64,000 nt of DNA, taken from positions 1,753,001-1,817,000 of the forward strand of contig NZ_AP017312.1 in NCBI RefSeq assembly GCF_002355375.1, given 5' to 3'. The DNA is from Aneurinibacillus soli (lineage in GTDB: Bacteria > Bacillota > Bacilli > Aneurinibacillales > Aneurinibacillaceae). Under the pieces are notes generated by a model. That model was not told the DNA's origin, did no database searches, and worked only from the letters and a program-made list of their open reading frames with translations. Made by a program: the position numbers and the translations under genes. This document shows positions 6,626 to 15,131 of this stretch, one piece after another (the stretch's first letter is position 1; each line of letters opens with the position of its first letter).

Positions 6626-6654
6626 AGCCCGGCGCTGACCGGGCTTTTTGTTTT
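6626..6654 (+). terminator. Terminator of the AbrB-like gene
   Basis: AGCCCGG (6626-6632) and CCGGGCT (6639-6645) form a 7-bp GC-rich stem with a 6-base loop, followed by TTTTTGTTTT. It begins five bases after the stop codon. Confidence 0.85.
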
Positions 6655-6717
6655 ATAGGACAGTGTTTAATTTTTTTCTTCCTTATAATACAGTTTATTG
6701 TTCAACTATTTGACTGT

Positions 6718-7185
6718 CTAGTCTGACAATTGCGTTCTGATGAATTCGTCAACAGCTAATTTATTTTCTGGAGAAGGAATAGCTTCATCACGTTCCCAAC
6801 TACAGACCGATCTATGACTCGCTGAAAGTATTTGCGCTAACTCTGATGAGATCAACCCAGCATAAAGCTTTGCTTTTCGCAAACGCTGACCTAACGTATC
6901 TTCAGGTAGGTTTTCAAAGCAGCCTAGATACCAGATCGGTATATCGAGTGCTTCAGATAATTTTTTCAGGGTTTTAATTTTGGGAGTGTAAACACCCCTT
7001 TCGATCATAGAAATCATTTCCTTAGTCAATTTGGCTTGTTTAGCTAACTCAACAATGAACAAATTTCTATCCATCCTGCTTTTTCTAATTCTTCCGCCAG
7101 GTGTGTTCAGAAAATCAGTCTGCTTCGCTACCGGGAGTGATCGCTGTTTCGTTATACTGTTATCCAAACTGTTATCTGCACGCAT
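6718..7185 (-). CDS. XRE-family regulator with two helix-turn-helix domains
   Basis: 155 residues from the ATG at 7185; the frame is open to 7233. Two XRE-type HTH domains are visible: about 36-90 (GGRIRKSRM, then TKEMISMIERGVYTPKIKTL) and 100-150 (GQRLRKAKL, then SELAQILSASHRSVCSWERD). The start is uncertain: no candidate start has a good ribosome-binding site, and the domain proper begins near residue 36. The 5' end lies on the attachment-site junction, so the native promoter and first codons may differ between the integrated and the circular phage. It is the last phage gene and may be a lysogeny regulator or a control of excision. Confidence 0.7.
   Translation of the reverse strand: MRADNSLDNSITKQRSLPVAKQTDFLNTPGGRIRKSRMDRNLFIVELAKQAKLTKEMISMIERGVYTPKIKTLKKLSEALDIPIWYLGCFENLPEDTLGQRLRKAKLYAGLISSELAQILSASHRSVCSWERDEAIPSPENKLAVDEFIRTQLSD
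7156..7176. repeat. Direct repeats next to the attachment site
   Basis: ACTGTTATC occurs at 7156-7164 and 7168-7176, spaced by 12 bases centre to centre and about 10 bases from the start of yifB homology. Such spacing and position fit integrase arm-type or regulator-binding sites. They also encode the repeated residues DNS in the XRE frame. Confidence 0.5.
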
Positions 7186-7202
7186 GCAACTGCGGCTATT
7201 AT
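7183..7202. other. Probable attR, prophage junction in yifB
   Basis: YifB-like coding sequence begins at the conserved Cys-x-Cys-Gly-Tyr-Tyr motif (codons from 7185), whereas the preceding bases have no YifB similarity. The crossover is therefore in or just before TGCAACTGCGGCTATTAT. The matching attL is outside the window, so the core length cannot be read. Confidence 0.6.
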
Positions 7203-7667
7203 CAATTTGAAGATCAGACAAATGTTTGTACATGTACAGAACTTGAAGTCAGGCGGTATCGGCGTAAGTTGTCCGGTCCGTTGCTTGACCGGATGGACAT
7301 GCATGTAGAAGTGCCGAGGGTGGAAGCAGAAGAACTAGATCGTCTGTCGGTATCTTCTTTGGACATGCGCAGACGTGTCGAAGAGGCGCGTGCTCGTCAG
7401 AGTGAGCGTTATGAAAAAACGAACTATAAGTATAACGCGGATTTGTCCGGCGCGGTTCTGCGTACACATGTGCAGCTTTCCAGAGAGGGGGAGCGCTTTT
7501 TATCTGCCATTTATCGAACGACTGGGCTAAGTAATCGTTCCTATGATAAAATTCTCAAGATATCGCGCTCGATAGCTGATCTGGATGGATGTGAAGAAAT
7601 ACATGAAGAACACATAGCGGAAGCTCTTCAGTATCGGGTGCTTGATCGAGCTGATTGGAAACGATAA
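7185..7667 (+). pseudogene. yifB: C-terminal fragment of YifB/ComM-like ATPase, cut by the prophage
   Basis: About 160 residues of a protein that is normally near 500. Visible are the paired-cysteine segment CNCGYYQ...CTC, the conserved RYRRKLSGPLLDRMDMHVEVP region of the Mg-chelatase-like AAA+ family, and the C-terminal helical domain ending in RVLDRADWKR. The family includes ComM, a helicase that helps branch migration during natural transformation. The ATP-binding Walker motifs and start must lie left of the prophage, outside the window. No start codon with a ribosome-binding site exists for the remnant, so it is presumably silent in the lysogen. Excision would rebuild the gene. Confidence 0.85.
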
Positions 7668-7703
7668 ATCGACAGCCGAAAAATTTTTTTCGACATGATT
7701 CGC

Positions 7704-7792
7704 TGTGGATAACAATATCAACAGAAAAAACGCAGGTTTTATCGAATAATTTACAAAGTTTAAACATTTTATTCACAGAAGCATGTGGATAA
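7704..7792. promoter_or_regulatory. Three DnaA boxes upstream of sda
   Basis: TGTGGATAA at 7704-7712, TTATTCACA at 7769-7777 and TGTGGATAA at 7784-7792 all match the consensus TTATNCACA, two on the minus strand and one on the plus. The last ends eight bases before the -35 of the sda promoter. In B. subtilis, DnaA directly activates sda through such boxes. Confidence 0.85.
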
Positions 7793-7799
7793 GCGCGAG

Positions 7800-7828
7800 T
7801 TGTTCGGCTTTTTTTAAAATGCTACAAT
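7800..7828 (+). promoter_or_regulatory. sda promoter
   Basis: TTGTTC (7800-7805) and TACAAT (7823-7828) are 17 bases apart. The likely start near 7835 gives a short leader with AAGGAGGAG at 7849-7857. Confidence 0.75.
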
Positions 7829-7862
7829 ATGGGAAAAGAGTAATAGATAAGGAGGAGAAAAG

Positions 7863-7991
7863 ATGGAGCTTCTTTCAAACGAAGTATTGCTTGAAGCATA
7901 TTTTAAGGCAATTGCTCTGGATTTAGGAACAGACTTCATTGTACTACTCCAGGATGAAATTTCCCGACGTGATTTAAAATACGCCATCTAA
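7863..7991 (+). CDS. sda: Sda, DnaA-controlled checkpoint inhibitor of sporulation
   Basis: 42 residues: MELLSNEVLLEAYFKAIALD, then LGTDFIVLLQDEISRRDLKYAI. The pattern LS.E.L.E.YFKA....L..DFI.L...EI.RR.L is that of Sda, an antiparallel helical hairpin that binds the dimerisation domain of sporulation histidine kinases such as KinA. It blocks phosphorelay activation when replication is perturbed. It has a strong ribosome-binding site (AAGGAGGAG, five bases before the ATG), a promoter with three DnaA boxes, and its own terminator. It is easily missed because of its length. Its place between yifB and sucC is host DNA, not prophage. Confidence 0.9.
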   Translation: MELLSNEVLLEAYFKAIALDLGTDFIVLLQDEISRRDLKYAI

Positions 7992-8008
7992 AAATATACA
8001 CAGGAGTT

Positions 8009-8041
8009 AGCAGCGGGTAAAGCGCTGCTGCTTTTTTTTTA
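8009..8041 (+). terminator. sda terminator
   Basis: AGCAGCG (8009-8015) and CGCTGCT (8023-8029) form a stem followed by GC and a run of ten T. Confidence 0.85.
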
Positions 8042-8077
8042 GAAAAAATTAAAAATTTCTACATATTTAACAGGAGT

Positions 8078-8106
8078 TTGCCGAATTATGACGAATAAGC
8101 TATACT
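8078..8106 (+). promoter_or_regulatory. sucCD promoter
   Basis: TTGCCG (8078-8083) and TATACT (8101-8106) are 17 bases apart. The leader of about 75 bases includes the inverted repeat CTTGTC (8122-8127) and GACAAG (8143-8148), a possible hairpin or operator, before AGGAGG and the sucC ATG. Confidence 0.7.
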
Positions 8107-8187
8107 GTACTAGCATGACTGCTTGTCCAATGAAAACTGTGTGACAAGTTGAGTGCGTTTATATGAGAAAGGTTAGGAGGATGGAGA

Positions 8188-9348
8188 ATGAATATCCATG
8201 AGTATCAAGGCAAAGAGATACTTAAACAGTACGGTGTCGTTGTACCGAATGGCCAAGTAGCTTTCACCGTAGAAGAAGCAGTTGAAGCAGCTAAAACATT
8301 AACTTCCAGCGTGTATGTAGTAAAAGCACAAATTCACGCAGGTGGCCGTGGTAAAGCGGGCGGCGTTAAAATTGCCAAAAATCTGGACGAAGTTCAGACA
8401 TATGCCAAGGAAATTCTCGGAAAAGTGCTGGTGACACACCAGACTGGCCCAGAAGGCAAAGAAGTAAAGCGCTTACTTATCGAAGAAGGCTGCGATATTC
8501 AGAAAGAATACTACGTAGGGGTAGTTGTTGATCGCAATACGAACCGTGTAGTACTCATGGCTTCTGAAGAAGGTGGTACAGAAATCGAAGAAGTAGCAGA
8601 AAAAACGCCAGAAAAAATCTTTAAAGAAGTTGTTGACCCTGCGGTAGGTCTGCAAGTATTCCAGGCACGTAAACTGGCACTCGCTATTAACATTCCAAAA
8701 AATCTTGTAAATAAAGCAGTGAAATTTATGATGGCGCTTTATCAAGCATTCGTTGATAAAGATTGCTCAATCGCAGAAATCAATCCGCTCGTTGTAACAG
8801 GCGACGGTAATGTTATGGCACTTGATGCGAAACTGAACTTTGATTCTAATGCCCTGTACCGTCACCCGGATGTACAGGAACTGCGTGACCTTGATGAAGA
8901 GGATGCGAAAGAAATCGAAGCATCTAAATACGATCTGAACTACATCGCGCTCGATGGTAACATCGGTTGCATGGTTAACGGTGCAGGTCTTGCAATGGCG
9001 ACAATGGACATCATCAAGCATTACGGTGGCGACCCGGCGAACTTCCTCGATGTTGGCGGCGGCGCGACAACTGAGAAAGTAACAGCTGCATTCAAGCTCA
9101 TCCTGTCTGATGAGAATGTAAAAGGTATCTTCGTTAACATCTTTGGTGGCATCATGCGATGTGACGTTATCGCGGAAGGTGTTGTCGAAGCGGCGAAACA
9201 GGTGAGTCTTGACCGTCCGCTCGTTGTTCGTCTTGAAGGGACAAACGTTGAGCTTGGCAAGAAGATTCTGAATGAATCTGGTCTTGCTATCGAGGCGGCG
9301 GAGTCCATGGCAGACGGCGCAGAAAAAATCGTTAAACTTGTGCAATAA
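8188..9348 (+). CDS. sucC: Succinyl-CoA synthetase (ADP-forming) beta subunit
   Basis: 386 residues, the usual length. The enzyme interconverts succinyl-CoA and succinate with ATP formation in the TCA cycle, as a complex with SucD. The ATP-grasp N-terminal half begins [17 protein letters not shown] and carries the glycine-rich loop [11 protein letters not shown] (about 52-62). The C-terminal CoA-ligase half holds FLDVGGGA and the [10 protein letters not shown] motif. The ATG follows GGTTAGGAGG. It is the first gene of a two-gene operon ended by the terminator after sucD. Confidence 0.97.
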   Translation: MNIHEYQGKEILKQYGVVVPNGQVAFTVEEAVEAAKTLTSSVYVVKAQIHAGGRGKAGGVKIAKNLDEVQTYAKEILGKVLVTHQTGPEGKEVKRLLIEEGCDIQKEYYVGVVVDRNTNRVVLMASEEGGTEIEEVAEKTPEKIFKEVVDPAVGLQVFQARKLALAINIPKNLVNKAVKFMMALYQAFVDKDCSIAEINPLVVTGDGNVMALDAKLNFDSNALYRHPDVQELRDLDEEDAKEIEASKYDLNYIALDGNIGCMVNGAGLAMATMDIIKHYGGDPANFLDVGGGATTEKVTAAFKLILSDENVKGIFVNIFGGIMRCDVIAEGVVEAAKQVSLDRPLVVRLEGTNVELGKKILNESGLAIEAAESMADGAEKIVKLVQ

Positions 9349-9375
9349 TAATCCGGGAAAGGTAGGGCTTAGGAA

Positions 9376-10284
9376 ATGAGTATTCTCATTAATAAAGATA
9401 CAAAAGTCATCACTCAGGGTATTACTGGGGCGACAGGTTTGTTCCATGCGAAAGGCTGCCGTGATTATTACGGAACACAAATGGTCGGTGGTACTACACC
9501 TGGTAAAGGTGGTACAGAGGTTGAAGGATTCCCTGTATTCGATACGGTTCAAGAAGCGGTAAAAGAAACAGGTGCAAATGCTTCTGTTATTTATGTTGCT
9601 CCAGCGTTCGCAGCGGATGCAATCATGGAAGCGGTTGACGCAGAACTCGAACTTGTTGTATGTATCACAGAAGGTATTCCGGTACTCGACATGGTAAAAG
9701 TTAAGCGTTTTATGGAAGGCAGCAAAACCCGTCTCATCGGACCGAACTGCCCGGGTCTTATTACACCAGGCGAATGCAAAATTGGTATCATGCCTGGCTA
9801 TATTACTGCACCAGGTAAAGTTGGTATCGTATCCCGCTCTGGAACGCTTACATATGAAGCGGTTCACCAGCTTACAACAAATGGTATCGGCCAGTCCACT
9901 GCGGTTGGTATCGGTGGCGACCCGGTTAACGGCACAGACTTCATCGATTGTCTCCGTCTGTTTAATGAAGATCCAGATACAGAAGCGGTTATCATGATCG
10001 GTGAGATCGGTGGTACAGCGGAAGAAGAAGCGGCTGAATGGGTAAAAGCAAACATGAAGAAGCCGGTAGTAGGATTCATTGGCGGTCAGACTGCTCCTCC
10101 AGGAAAACGTATGGGACATGCTGGCGCGATCATCTCTGGCGGTAAAGGTACAGCAGCCGAGAAGATCAAGACAATGGAAGCATGCGGCATTCCAGTAGCG
10201 AAAACTCCGTCTGTAATGGGTGACACGATGATTGAAGCGCTCAGACAGCATAATCTGCTTGAAATTTGCAAAACGATTAAATAA
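9376..10284 (+). CDS. sucD: Succinyl-CoA synthetase alpha subunit
   Basis: 302 residues. An N-terminal CoA-binding Rossmann domain begins [21 protein letters not shown]. The phosphorylated active-site histidine is His248 in [11 protein letters not shown]. The GPNCPGLI and SRSGTLTYE motifs of the family are present. It starts 27 bases after sucC, with AAAGGTAGGG upstream. Both subunits are needed for the TCA-cycle reaction. Nothing unusual is seen. Confidence 0.97.
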   Translation: MSILINKDTKVITQGITGATGLFHAKGCRDYYGTQMVGGTTPGKGGTEVEGFPVFDTVQEAVKETGANASVIYVAPAFAADAIMEAVDAELELVVCITEGIPVLDMVKVKRFMEGSKTRLIGPNCPGLITPGECKIGIMPGYITAPGKVGIVSRSGTLTYEAVHQLTTNGIGQSTAVGIGGDPVNGTDFIDCLRLFNEDPDTEAVIMIGEIGGTAEEEAAEWVKANMKKPVVGFIGGQTAPPGKRMGHAGAIISGGKGTAAEKIKTMEACGIPVAKTPSVMGDTMIEALRQHNLLEICKTIK

Positions 10285-10303
10285 TAAAGAAGTGATTACA
10301 GGG

Positions 10304-10333
10304 AGAGGGCGTCATAGACGTCCTCTTTTTTTG
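10304..10333 (+). terminator. sucCD terminator
   Basis: AGAGGGCGTC (10304-10313) and GACGTCCTCT (10317-10326) pair across a 3-base loop (one G-T pair), with a run of T at 10326-10332. Confidence 0.9.
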
Positions 10334-10397
10334 TTGAGGAAGGATTTCCAATTATTACCTAGAAAAAGATAAAGAGACCTAATAGGGAGGAATGGAA

Positions 10398-11498
10398 ATG
10401 GAAAACTTGACAGAAATGATGCTTGCATTATCAATGATTCCAGGAGTAGGCAGAATGGTTATGCGTCGTGCCCGCCAATTGGCTGAACCTATTGATTTTA
10501 CATCTTGTACAGCACTGGATATTCAGCACATGCTCGGTGTGCGAGAGAATATAGCAGAACAGATCCGTCGGAAGTATGATCTTGCGGCAGCTCGGAAAAA
10601 CAGGGAAGAATGGGAACGTAGAGGGATTACCGTGCTTGTTTATGGAGATGAAAAATATAGCGAGTGGCTGTACGAGATCCCGGACGCACCTGAGCTGTTA
10701 TATGCAGACGGAAATTTCGATTTACTTACGCGTCCTGCCTTTTCGATTGTAGGGACGCGGACACCGACGCAATATGGTCGGCAGCTAGCGCGTCAGTTCG
10801 GCAGGGAGCTCGCAGAAAGGGGGCTGGTTGTTGTATCGGGTATGGCTCGCGGTATCGATGCAGAAGCGCATACAGGAGCACTTGAAGCTCGTGGCGGTAC
10901 GATTGCTGTCCTTGGCTGTGGAATCGACTGGTTGTATCCCGCAGAAAACCGGCAATTAGGTGCGAGGATTCGAAAGCAAGGCCTTCTGCTGTCTGAGTAT
11001 CCTCCCGGAACACGGCCACAGCGTGGCTTTTTCCCCGAACGCAATCGGATTATAAGTGGGCTTGCACACGGCATCCTTGTGATTGAAGCCGCATCTCGCA
11101 GTGGGTCTCTTATTACGGCTGATCTCGCAACCGAACAGGGACGTGATGTATTTGCTGTTCCGGGGTCCATTCATTCACCAAAAAGCGCCGGTTGCCACTG
11201 GCTTATTCAGCAGGGCGCTAAATTGGTTCAGCACGTTCATGATATTGTGTTTGAATATCCTGAGCTTGCATTGGATACACATGTAGGAAATGCAGAAGTT
11301 GCCGGTGCGCCCGAATCACTCAGTAGCGAAGAAGCGGCGCTCTTGCGCATGATTCCGTGGGAGTCAGTGTCGTATGAACAGATTTTATGTCGAACGGAGT
11401 TTTCTCCTTCCTATTTACACTTTCTTCTGTTATCTTTGCAGATGAAGAAACAGATCATGCAACTGCCTGGACAGGCGTATATTCGGGTAAAGCCATAG
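10398..11498 (+). CDS. dprA: DNA-processing protein DprA (RecA loader in transformation)
   Basis: 366 residues from the ATG at 10398; GGGAGG at 10385-10390 is too close to the ATG at 10392. DprA binds incoming single-stranded DNA and loads RecA during natural transformation. A helical N-terminal region (about 1-75) precedes the extended Rossmann domain: FSIVGTRTPTQYG, SGMARGIDAEAHTGALE, LGCGIDWLYPAEN and ERNRIISGLAHGILVIEAA. The C-terminal 65 residues form the winged-helix-like domain. The host thus keeps a transformation gene close to the yifB/comM-like gene disrupted by the prophage. Confidence 0.96.
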   Translation: MENLTEMMLALSMIPGVGRMVMRRARQLAEPIDFTSCTALDIQHMLGVRENIAEQIRRKYDLAAARKNREEWERRGITVLVYGDEKYSEWLYEIPDAPELLYADGNFDLLTRPAFSIVGTRTPTQYGRQLARQFGRELAERGLVVVSGMARGIDAEAHTGALEARGGTIAVLGCGIDWLYPAENRQLGARIRKQGLLLSEYPPGTRPQRGFFPERNRIISGLAHGILVIEAASRSGSLITADLATEQGRDVFAVPGSIHSPKSAGCHWLIQQGAKLVQHVHDIVFEYPELALDTHVGNAEVAGAPESLSSEEAALLRMIPWESVSYEQILCRTEFSPSYLHFLLLSLQMKKQIMQLPGQAYIRVKP

Positions 11499-11506
11499 AA
11501 AGAGGT

Positions 11507-11535
11507 TTGACAAACGTAAGTTTTGTAATTAATAA
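11507..11535 (+). promoter_or_regulatory. Probable topA promoter
   Basis: TTGACA (11507-11512) is 17 bases from TAATAA (11530-11535). It lies in the 76-base gap between dprA and topA. Confidence 0.6.
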
Positions 11536-11574
11536 TAGGAGGAATTCTTTTCTTTATAAAAGGGGGAAACTTGC

Positions 11575-13656
11575 TTGGCAGATTCACTGGTAATAGTGGA
11601 GTCTCCCGCAAAGGCGAAGACAATTGGAAAATACTTAGGTAAAAAATATATTGTGAAAGCATCCATGGGCCATGTACGAGATTTGCCAAAAAGCCAGATG
11701 GGCGTCGATGTCACAAGCGGCTTCGAGCCGAAGTACATCACCATCCGTGGCAAAGGCGACGTATTAAAAGAGTTACGGGATGCCGCCAAAAAAGTAAAGC
11801 GCGTCTATCTTGCAGCTGACCCCGATCGCGAAGGGGAAGCGATCGCCTGGCATCTGGCTCATAGTTTGAATATAGACCATAGCGGCGAATGCCGCGTTGT
11901 ATTTAATGAAATTACGAAGCAGGCAGTGAAGGAGGCATTTAAGAATCCGCGCAAGATCGATATGGATCTGGTTAATGCGCAGCAGGCACGCCGTATTTTA
12001 GACCGTCTAGTCGGCTACAATATCTCTCCGCTTCTCTGGAAAAAAGTAAAAAAAGGTTTGAGTGCTGGCCGTGTTCAGTCCGTAACTGTGAAGCTAATCA
12101 TTGACCGAGAAAAAGAAGTCAATGCATTCGTGCCAGAAGAATACTGGTCGGTAACCGCACATCTTGCATCAGCAGGTGGAGCATTTGAAGCAAAGTTTTA
12201 CAGCTATGGGCAGGAAAAAACAGAACTTGCTTCAGAAGCGGATGTAAACAAGCTGCTTGATCATTTGAAAGATGGGACATTCCGTATTACAGATGTAAAA
12301 CGTAGAGAGCGCAAGCGCAATCCGGCAGCGCCTTTTATAACGAGTTCCTTGCAACAGGAAGCGGCCCGCAAGCTGAACTTCCGCGCTGCTAAAACCATGA
12401 TGGTAGCTCAGCAGCTGTACGAAGGGATTGACCTTGGCAAAGAAGGCACAGTGGGTTTGATTACATACATGCGTACGGACTCGACACGCATTTCCCAGAC
12501 TGCGCAGGAAGAAGCAAAAACATATATTATTGATGCGTACGGACAGGAATATTCACTTAGTGAACCACGCCAGTTTGGCAAGAAAGAAAAAGCACAGGAT
12601 GCGCATGAAGCGGTTCGTCCCACATTTGTTTCATACAGTCCAGCAGCTCTAAAGGAATATTTATCCCGTGATCAGCTTAAACTGTATCGTCTGATCTGGG
12701 AACGCTTTATCGCAAGCCAGATGGCGTCTGCGGTGCTTGATACGGTCACAGCGGATATTGTCTCTGGAGATGCTGTATTCCGGGCAAGTGGCTCACAGGT
12801 TAAGTTCCCAGGCTTTATGAAGGTATATGTAGAGGGAACAGATGACGCGCAGGCAGAAGATGATAAAATGCTACCGCCGCTTGAAGCAGGACAGGAAGTG
12901 GTTGCAGAGCAGATTGAGCCGAAGCAACACTTTACCCAGCCGCCACCGCGTTATTCAGAGGCGCGTCTTGTCAAAACACTCGAAGAGCTCGGCATTGGCC
13001 GCCCGAGTACGTATGCGCCGACGCTTGATACGATTCAGAAGCGGGGGTATGTGGCGCTTCAGGAGCGTCGTTTTGTTCCGACTGAATTAGGTGAGATCGT
13101 ACTTGGTCTAATGGAAGAATTCTTCCCAGAAATTCTGGATACGAAGTTTACCGCCAAGATGGAAGATGACCTCGACCATATTGAGGAAGGCAAAGAAGCC
13201 TGGGTGCGCGTACTCGAAGAATTTTATGACCCGTTCGCGAAACGTCTGGAAGTTGCCGAACAGCATATGCAAGAAGTCGAGATCAAGGATGAAGTATCTG
13301 ACGTCATTTGCGATAAGTGTAATAGCCCGATGGTGTATAAGATGGGGCGGTATGGCAAATTTCTTGCGTGTTCGGCTTTTCCAGATTGCCGGAATACGAT
13401 GCCAATTGTCAAAGAAATTGGGGTTACGTGTCCAAAATGTGAAACCGGACACATCGTAGAACGTAAAAGTAAGAAGAATCGGATGTTTTACGGGTGCAAC
13501 CAGTATCCGGACTGCGATTTTGTATCCTGGGATAAGCCGTTGCCGCGCACGTGTCCGAAATGTTCAGGGATGCTGGTAGAGAAGAAGGGGAAAGGCAAGA
13601 ACAAAGGCCCTTCTGTCCAGTGTGTAGCATGCGATTATGAGGAAGAAACGTTATAA
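11575..13656 (+). CDS. topA: DNA topoisomerase I
   Basis: 693 residues from a TTG at 11575, with AGGGGGAAAC just upstream. The type IA enzyme relaxes negative supercoils. The TOPRIM domain (about 1-140) begins [19 protein letters not shown] and has the acidic DPDREGEA motif. The active-site tyrosine is near residue 298 in [14 protein letters not shown]. The C-terminus carries three cysteine-rich zinc ribbons (CDKCNSP, CPKCETG, CPKCSG) that bind single-stranded DNA. Length is typical. trmFO follows 21 bases later and is probably cotranscribed. Confidence 0.98.
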   Translation: MADSLVIVESPAKAKTIGKYLGKKYIVKASMGHVRDLPKSQMGVDVTSGFEPKYITIRGKGDVLKELRDAAKKVKRVYLAADPDREGEAIAWHLAHSLNIDHSGECRVVFNEITKQAVKEAFKNPRKIDMDLVNAQQARRILDRLVGYNISPLLWKKVKKGLSAGRVQSVTVKLIIDREKEVNAFVPEEYWSVTAHLASAGGAFEAKFYSYGQEKTELASEADVNKLLDHLKDGTFRITDVKRRERKRNPAAPFITSSLQQEAARKLNFRAAKTMMVAQQLYEGIDLGKEGTVGLITYMRTDSTRISQTAQEEAKTYIIDAYGQEYSLSEPRQFGKKEKAQDAHEAVRPTFVSYSPAALKEYLSRDQLKLYRLIWERFIASQMASAVLDTVTADIVSGDAVFRASGSQVKFPGFMKVYVEGTDDAQAEDDKMLPPLEAGQEVVAEQIEPKQHFTQPPPRYSEARLVKTLEELGIGRPSTYAPTLDTIQKRGYVALQERRFVPTELGEIVLGLMEEFFPEILDTKFTAKMEDDLDHIEEGKEAWVRVLEEFYDPFAKRLEVAEQHMQEVEIKDEVSDVICDKCNSPMVYKMGRYGKFLACSAFPDCRNTMPIVKEIGVTCPKCETGHIVERKSKKNRMFYGCNQYPDCDFVSWDKPLPRTCPKCSGMLVEKKGKGKNKGPSVQCVACDYEEETL

Positions 13657-13677
13657 CGTAAGGAGCATACAGACAGC

Positions 13678-14985
13678 ATGGAAAAAGTAACCGTCATCGG
13701 CGCAGGTCTTGCGGGCAGTGAAGCTGCCTGGCAGATTGCCGAACAAGGTATCGATGTGATTTTATATGAGATGCGCCCGGTAAAGCAGACACCGGCTCAT
13801 CATACAGACAAATTTGCGGAGTTAGTATGCAGCAACTCACTGCGTGCCAATTCCTTGACAAATGCAGTCGGTATTCTTAAGGAGGAGATGCGACGCTTCT
13901 CATCTATCATTATGCGTTCAGCAGACAACTGCTCCGTGCCAGCAGGGGGCGCACTTGCGGTAGACCGCCATGAGTTTGCGGAAGCTGTCACGAACAGCGT
14001 GCGCAATCATCCTCGTATTGAAGTACGGCACGAAGAGATTACAGAAATTCCTGATGGAATTGTAGTCATCGCAACCGGACCGCTTACATCTCCGGATATG
14101 TCTGCGCAGCTGCAGAAACTGACCGGGCAAGAGTATTTGTACTTCTACGATGCTGCCGCGCCGATCCTTGATAAAGAAACAATTAATATGGAAAAAGTGT
14201 TTCTTGCTTCGCGCTACGACAAAGGAGAAGCTGCCTACTTGAACTGTCCGATGAATGAGGAAGAGTTCAATGCCTTTTATGAGGCGTTGATTACGGCAGA
14301 AGAAGTGCAGTTGAAAGAATTCGAGAAGCAGGTTTTCTTTGAAGGATGTATGCCGATTGAAGTAATGGCGAAGCGTGGCAGACAGACGATGCTGTTTGGT
14401 CCGCTTAAGCCGGTCGGATTGAATGATCCTCGTACAGGCAAGCAGCCATACGCGGTTGTGCAGCTGCGTCAGGACAACAGTGCAGGTACGTTGTATAACA
14501 TTGTCGGATTCCAGACACATCTGAAGTGGCCGGAGCAGAAGCGGGTGTTCAGTATGATTCCAGGACTTGAGAACGCCGAGATTGTACGCTACGGTGTCAT
14601 TCATCGGAATACGTTTATCAATTCGCCACGCCTGTTGAAACCGACATATCAATATAAGGATCGGGAAACGCTATTCTTCGCGGGACAGATGACCGGTGTA
14701 GAAGGATATGTAGAATCAGCAGCATCCGGGATGGTAGCTGGGATAAATGCCGCTCGCCTGGCAAGAGGACTTGAGCCCATTGTCTTCCCGCCGGAAACAG
14801 CAATGGGAAGTATGGCACATTATATTACAACCGCGAACCCGGATAACTTCCAGCCGATGAATGCTAACTTCGGACTTCTTCCGCCGCTTGAGAAAAAAAT
14901 TCGGAACAAAAAAGAACGATATGAAAAAATGGCTGAACGAGCACTGGATAAAATTCAGAATTGTACCGAGATGATCTCCAATTAA
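13678..14985 (+). CDS. trmFO: TrmFO, folate/FAD-dependent tRNA U54 C5-methyltransferase
   Basis: 435 residues. The FAD-binding motif [12 protein letters not shown] begins at residue 8. The enzyme methylates U54 in the T-loop of tRNA, using methylenetetrahydrofolate and FADH2, in contrast to the SAM-dependent TrmA of enterobacteria. The nucleophilic cysteine region [11 protein letters not shown] (Cys51) and [15 protein letters not shown] are present. The C-terminal [16 protein letters not shown] motif is intact. It follows topA as in B. subtilis. Confidence 0.97.
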   Translation: MEKVTVIGAGLAGSEAAWQIAEQGIDVILYEMRPVKQTPAHHTDKFAELVCSNSLRANSLTNAVGILKEEMRRFSSIIMRSADNCSVPAGGALAVDRHEFAEAVTNSVRNHPRIEVRHEEITEIPDGIVVIATGPLTSPDMSAQLQKLTGQEYLYFYDAAAPILDKETINMEKVFLASRYDKGEAAYLNCPMNEEEFNAFYEALITAEEVQLKEFEKQVFFEGCMPIEVMAKRGRQTMLFGPLKPVGLNDPRTGKQPYAVVQLRQDNSAGTLYNIVGFQTHLKWPEQKRVFSMIPGLENAEIVRYGVIHRNTFINSPRLLKPTYQYKDRETLFFAGQMTGVEGYVESAASGMVAGINAARLARGLEPIVFPPETAMGSMAHYITTANPDNFQPMNANFGLLPPLEKKIRNKKERYEKMAERALDKIQNCTEMISN

Positions 14986-14986
14986 G

Positions 14987-15015
14987 TTGCGACAGCTACG
15001 CGGGTGTGTTATACT
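14987..15015 (+). promoter_or_regulatory. Promoter of xerC-hslVU-codY
   Basis: TTGCGA (14987-14992) and TATACT (15010-15015) are 17 bases apart, overlapping the trmFO stop region. Transcription would start near 15022, giving an untranslated leader of about 110 bases. Confidence 0.7.
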
Positions 15016-15074
15016 AACCACGATTAAAAGCAAGGTTTTCCCTGCAAAGAGTGTATTTTCGGTAGATTATTACA

Positions 15075-15103
15075 AGTAAGGCGTGTGTCTCACACGCCTT
15101 GCT
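15075..15103 (+). other. Strong hairpin in the xerC leader
   Basis: AGTAAGGCGTGTG (15075-15087) pairs with CACACGCCTTGCT (15091-15103): ten Watson-Crick pairs from the loop, then a T-G and two more pairs, around TCT. No T run follows, so it is not a simple terminator. It ends 29 bases before the xerC start and may protect or regulate the operon mRNA. Confidence 0.7.
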
Positions 15104-15131
15104 AATCGTTACCCGGTGAGGGGGTACACGT

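Larger units (their letters stand above)
1..7187. mobile_element. Right-hand part of a prophage integrated in yifB
   Basis: Tail-type genes, a holin-like peptide, an amidase endolysin and a run of AT-rich cargo genes lead directly into a yifB gene that lacks its N-terminal two thirds. The order tail, lysis, cargo, attachment site is the usual right end of a siphovirus-like or myovirus-like prophage. The left end, integrase and attL lie outside the window. The right boundary is placed where YifB homology begins, near 7185, and is accurate to perhaps 20 bases. Intactness of the phage cannot be judged from this part. Confidence 0.85.

Noticed and set aside
7101-7184. Upstream part of the plus-strand frame that runs into yifB
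   Set aside because: No similarity to YifB before the Cys-x-Cys motif; this is phage sequence that is open by chance.
8767-10251. 494-codon open frame on the minus strand opposite sucC and sucD
   Set aside because: It is antisense to two certain genes, is Cys, His, Phe and Arg-rich with no domain, and has no ribosome-binding site.
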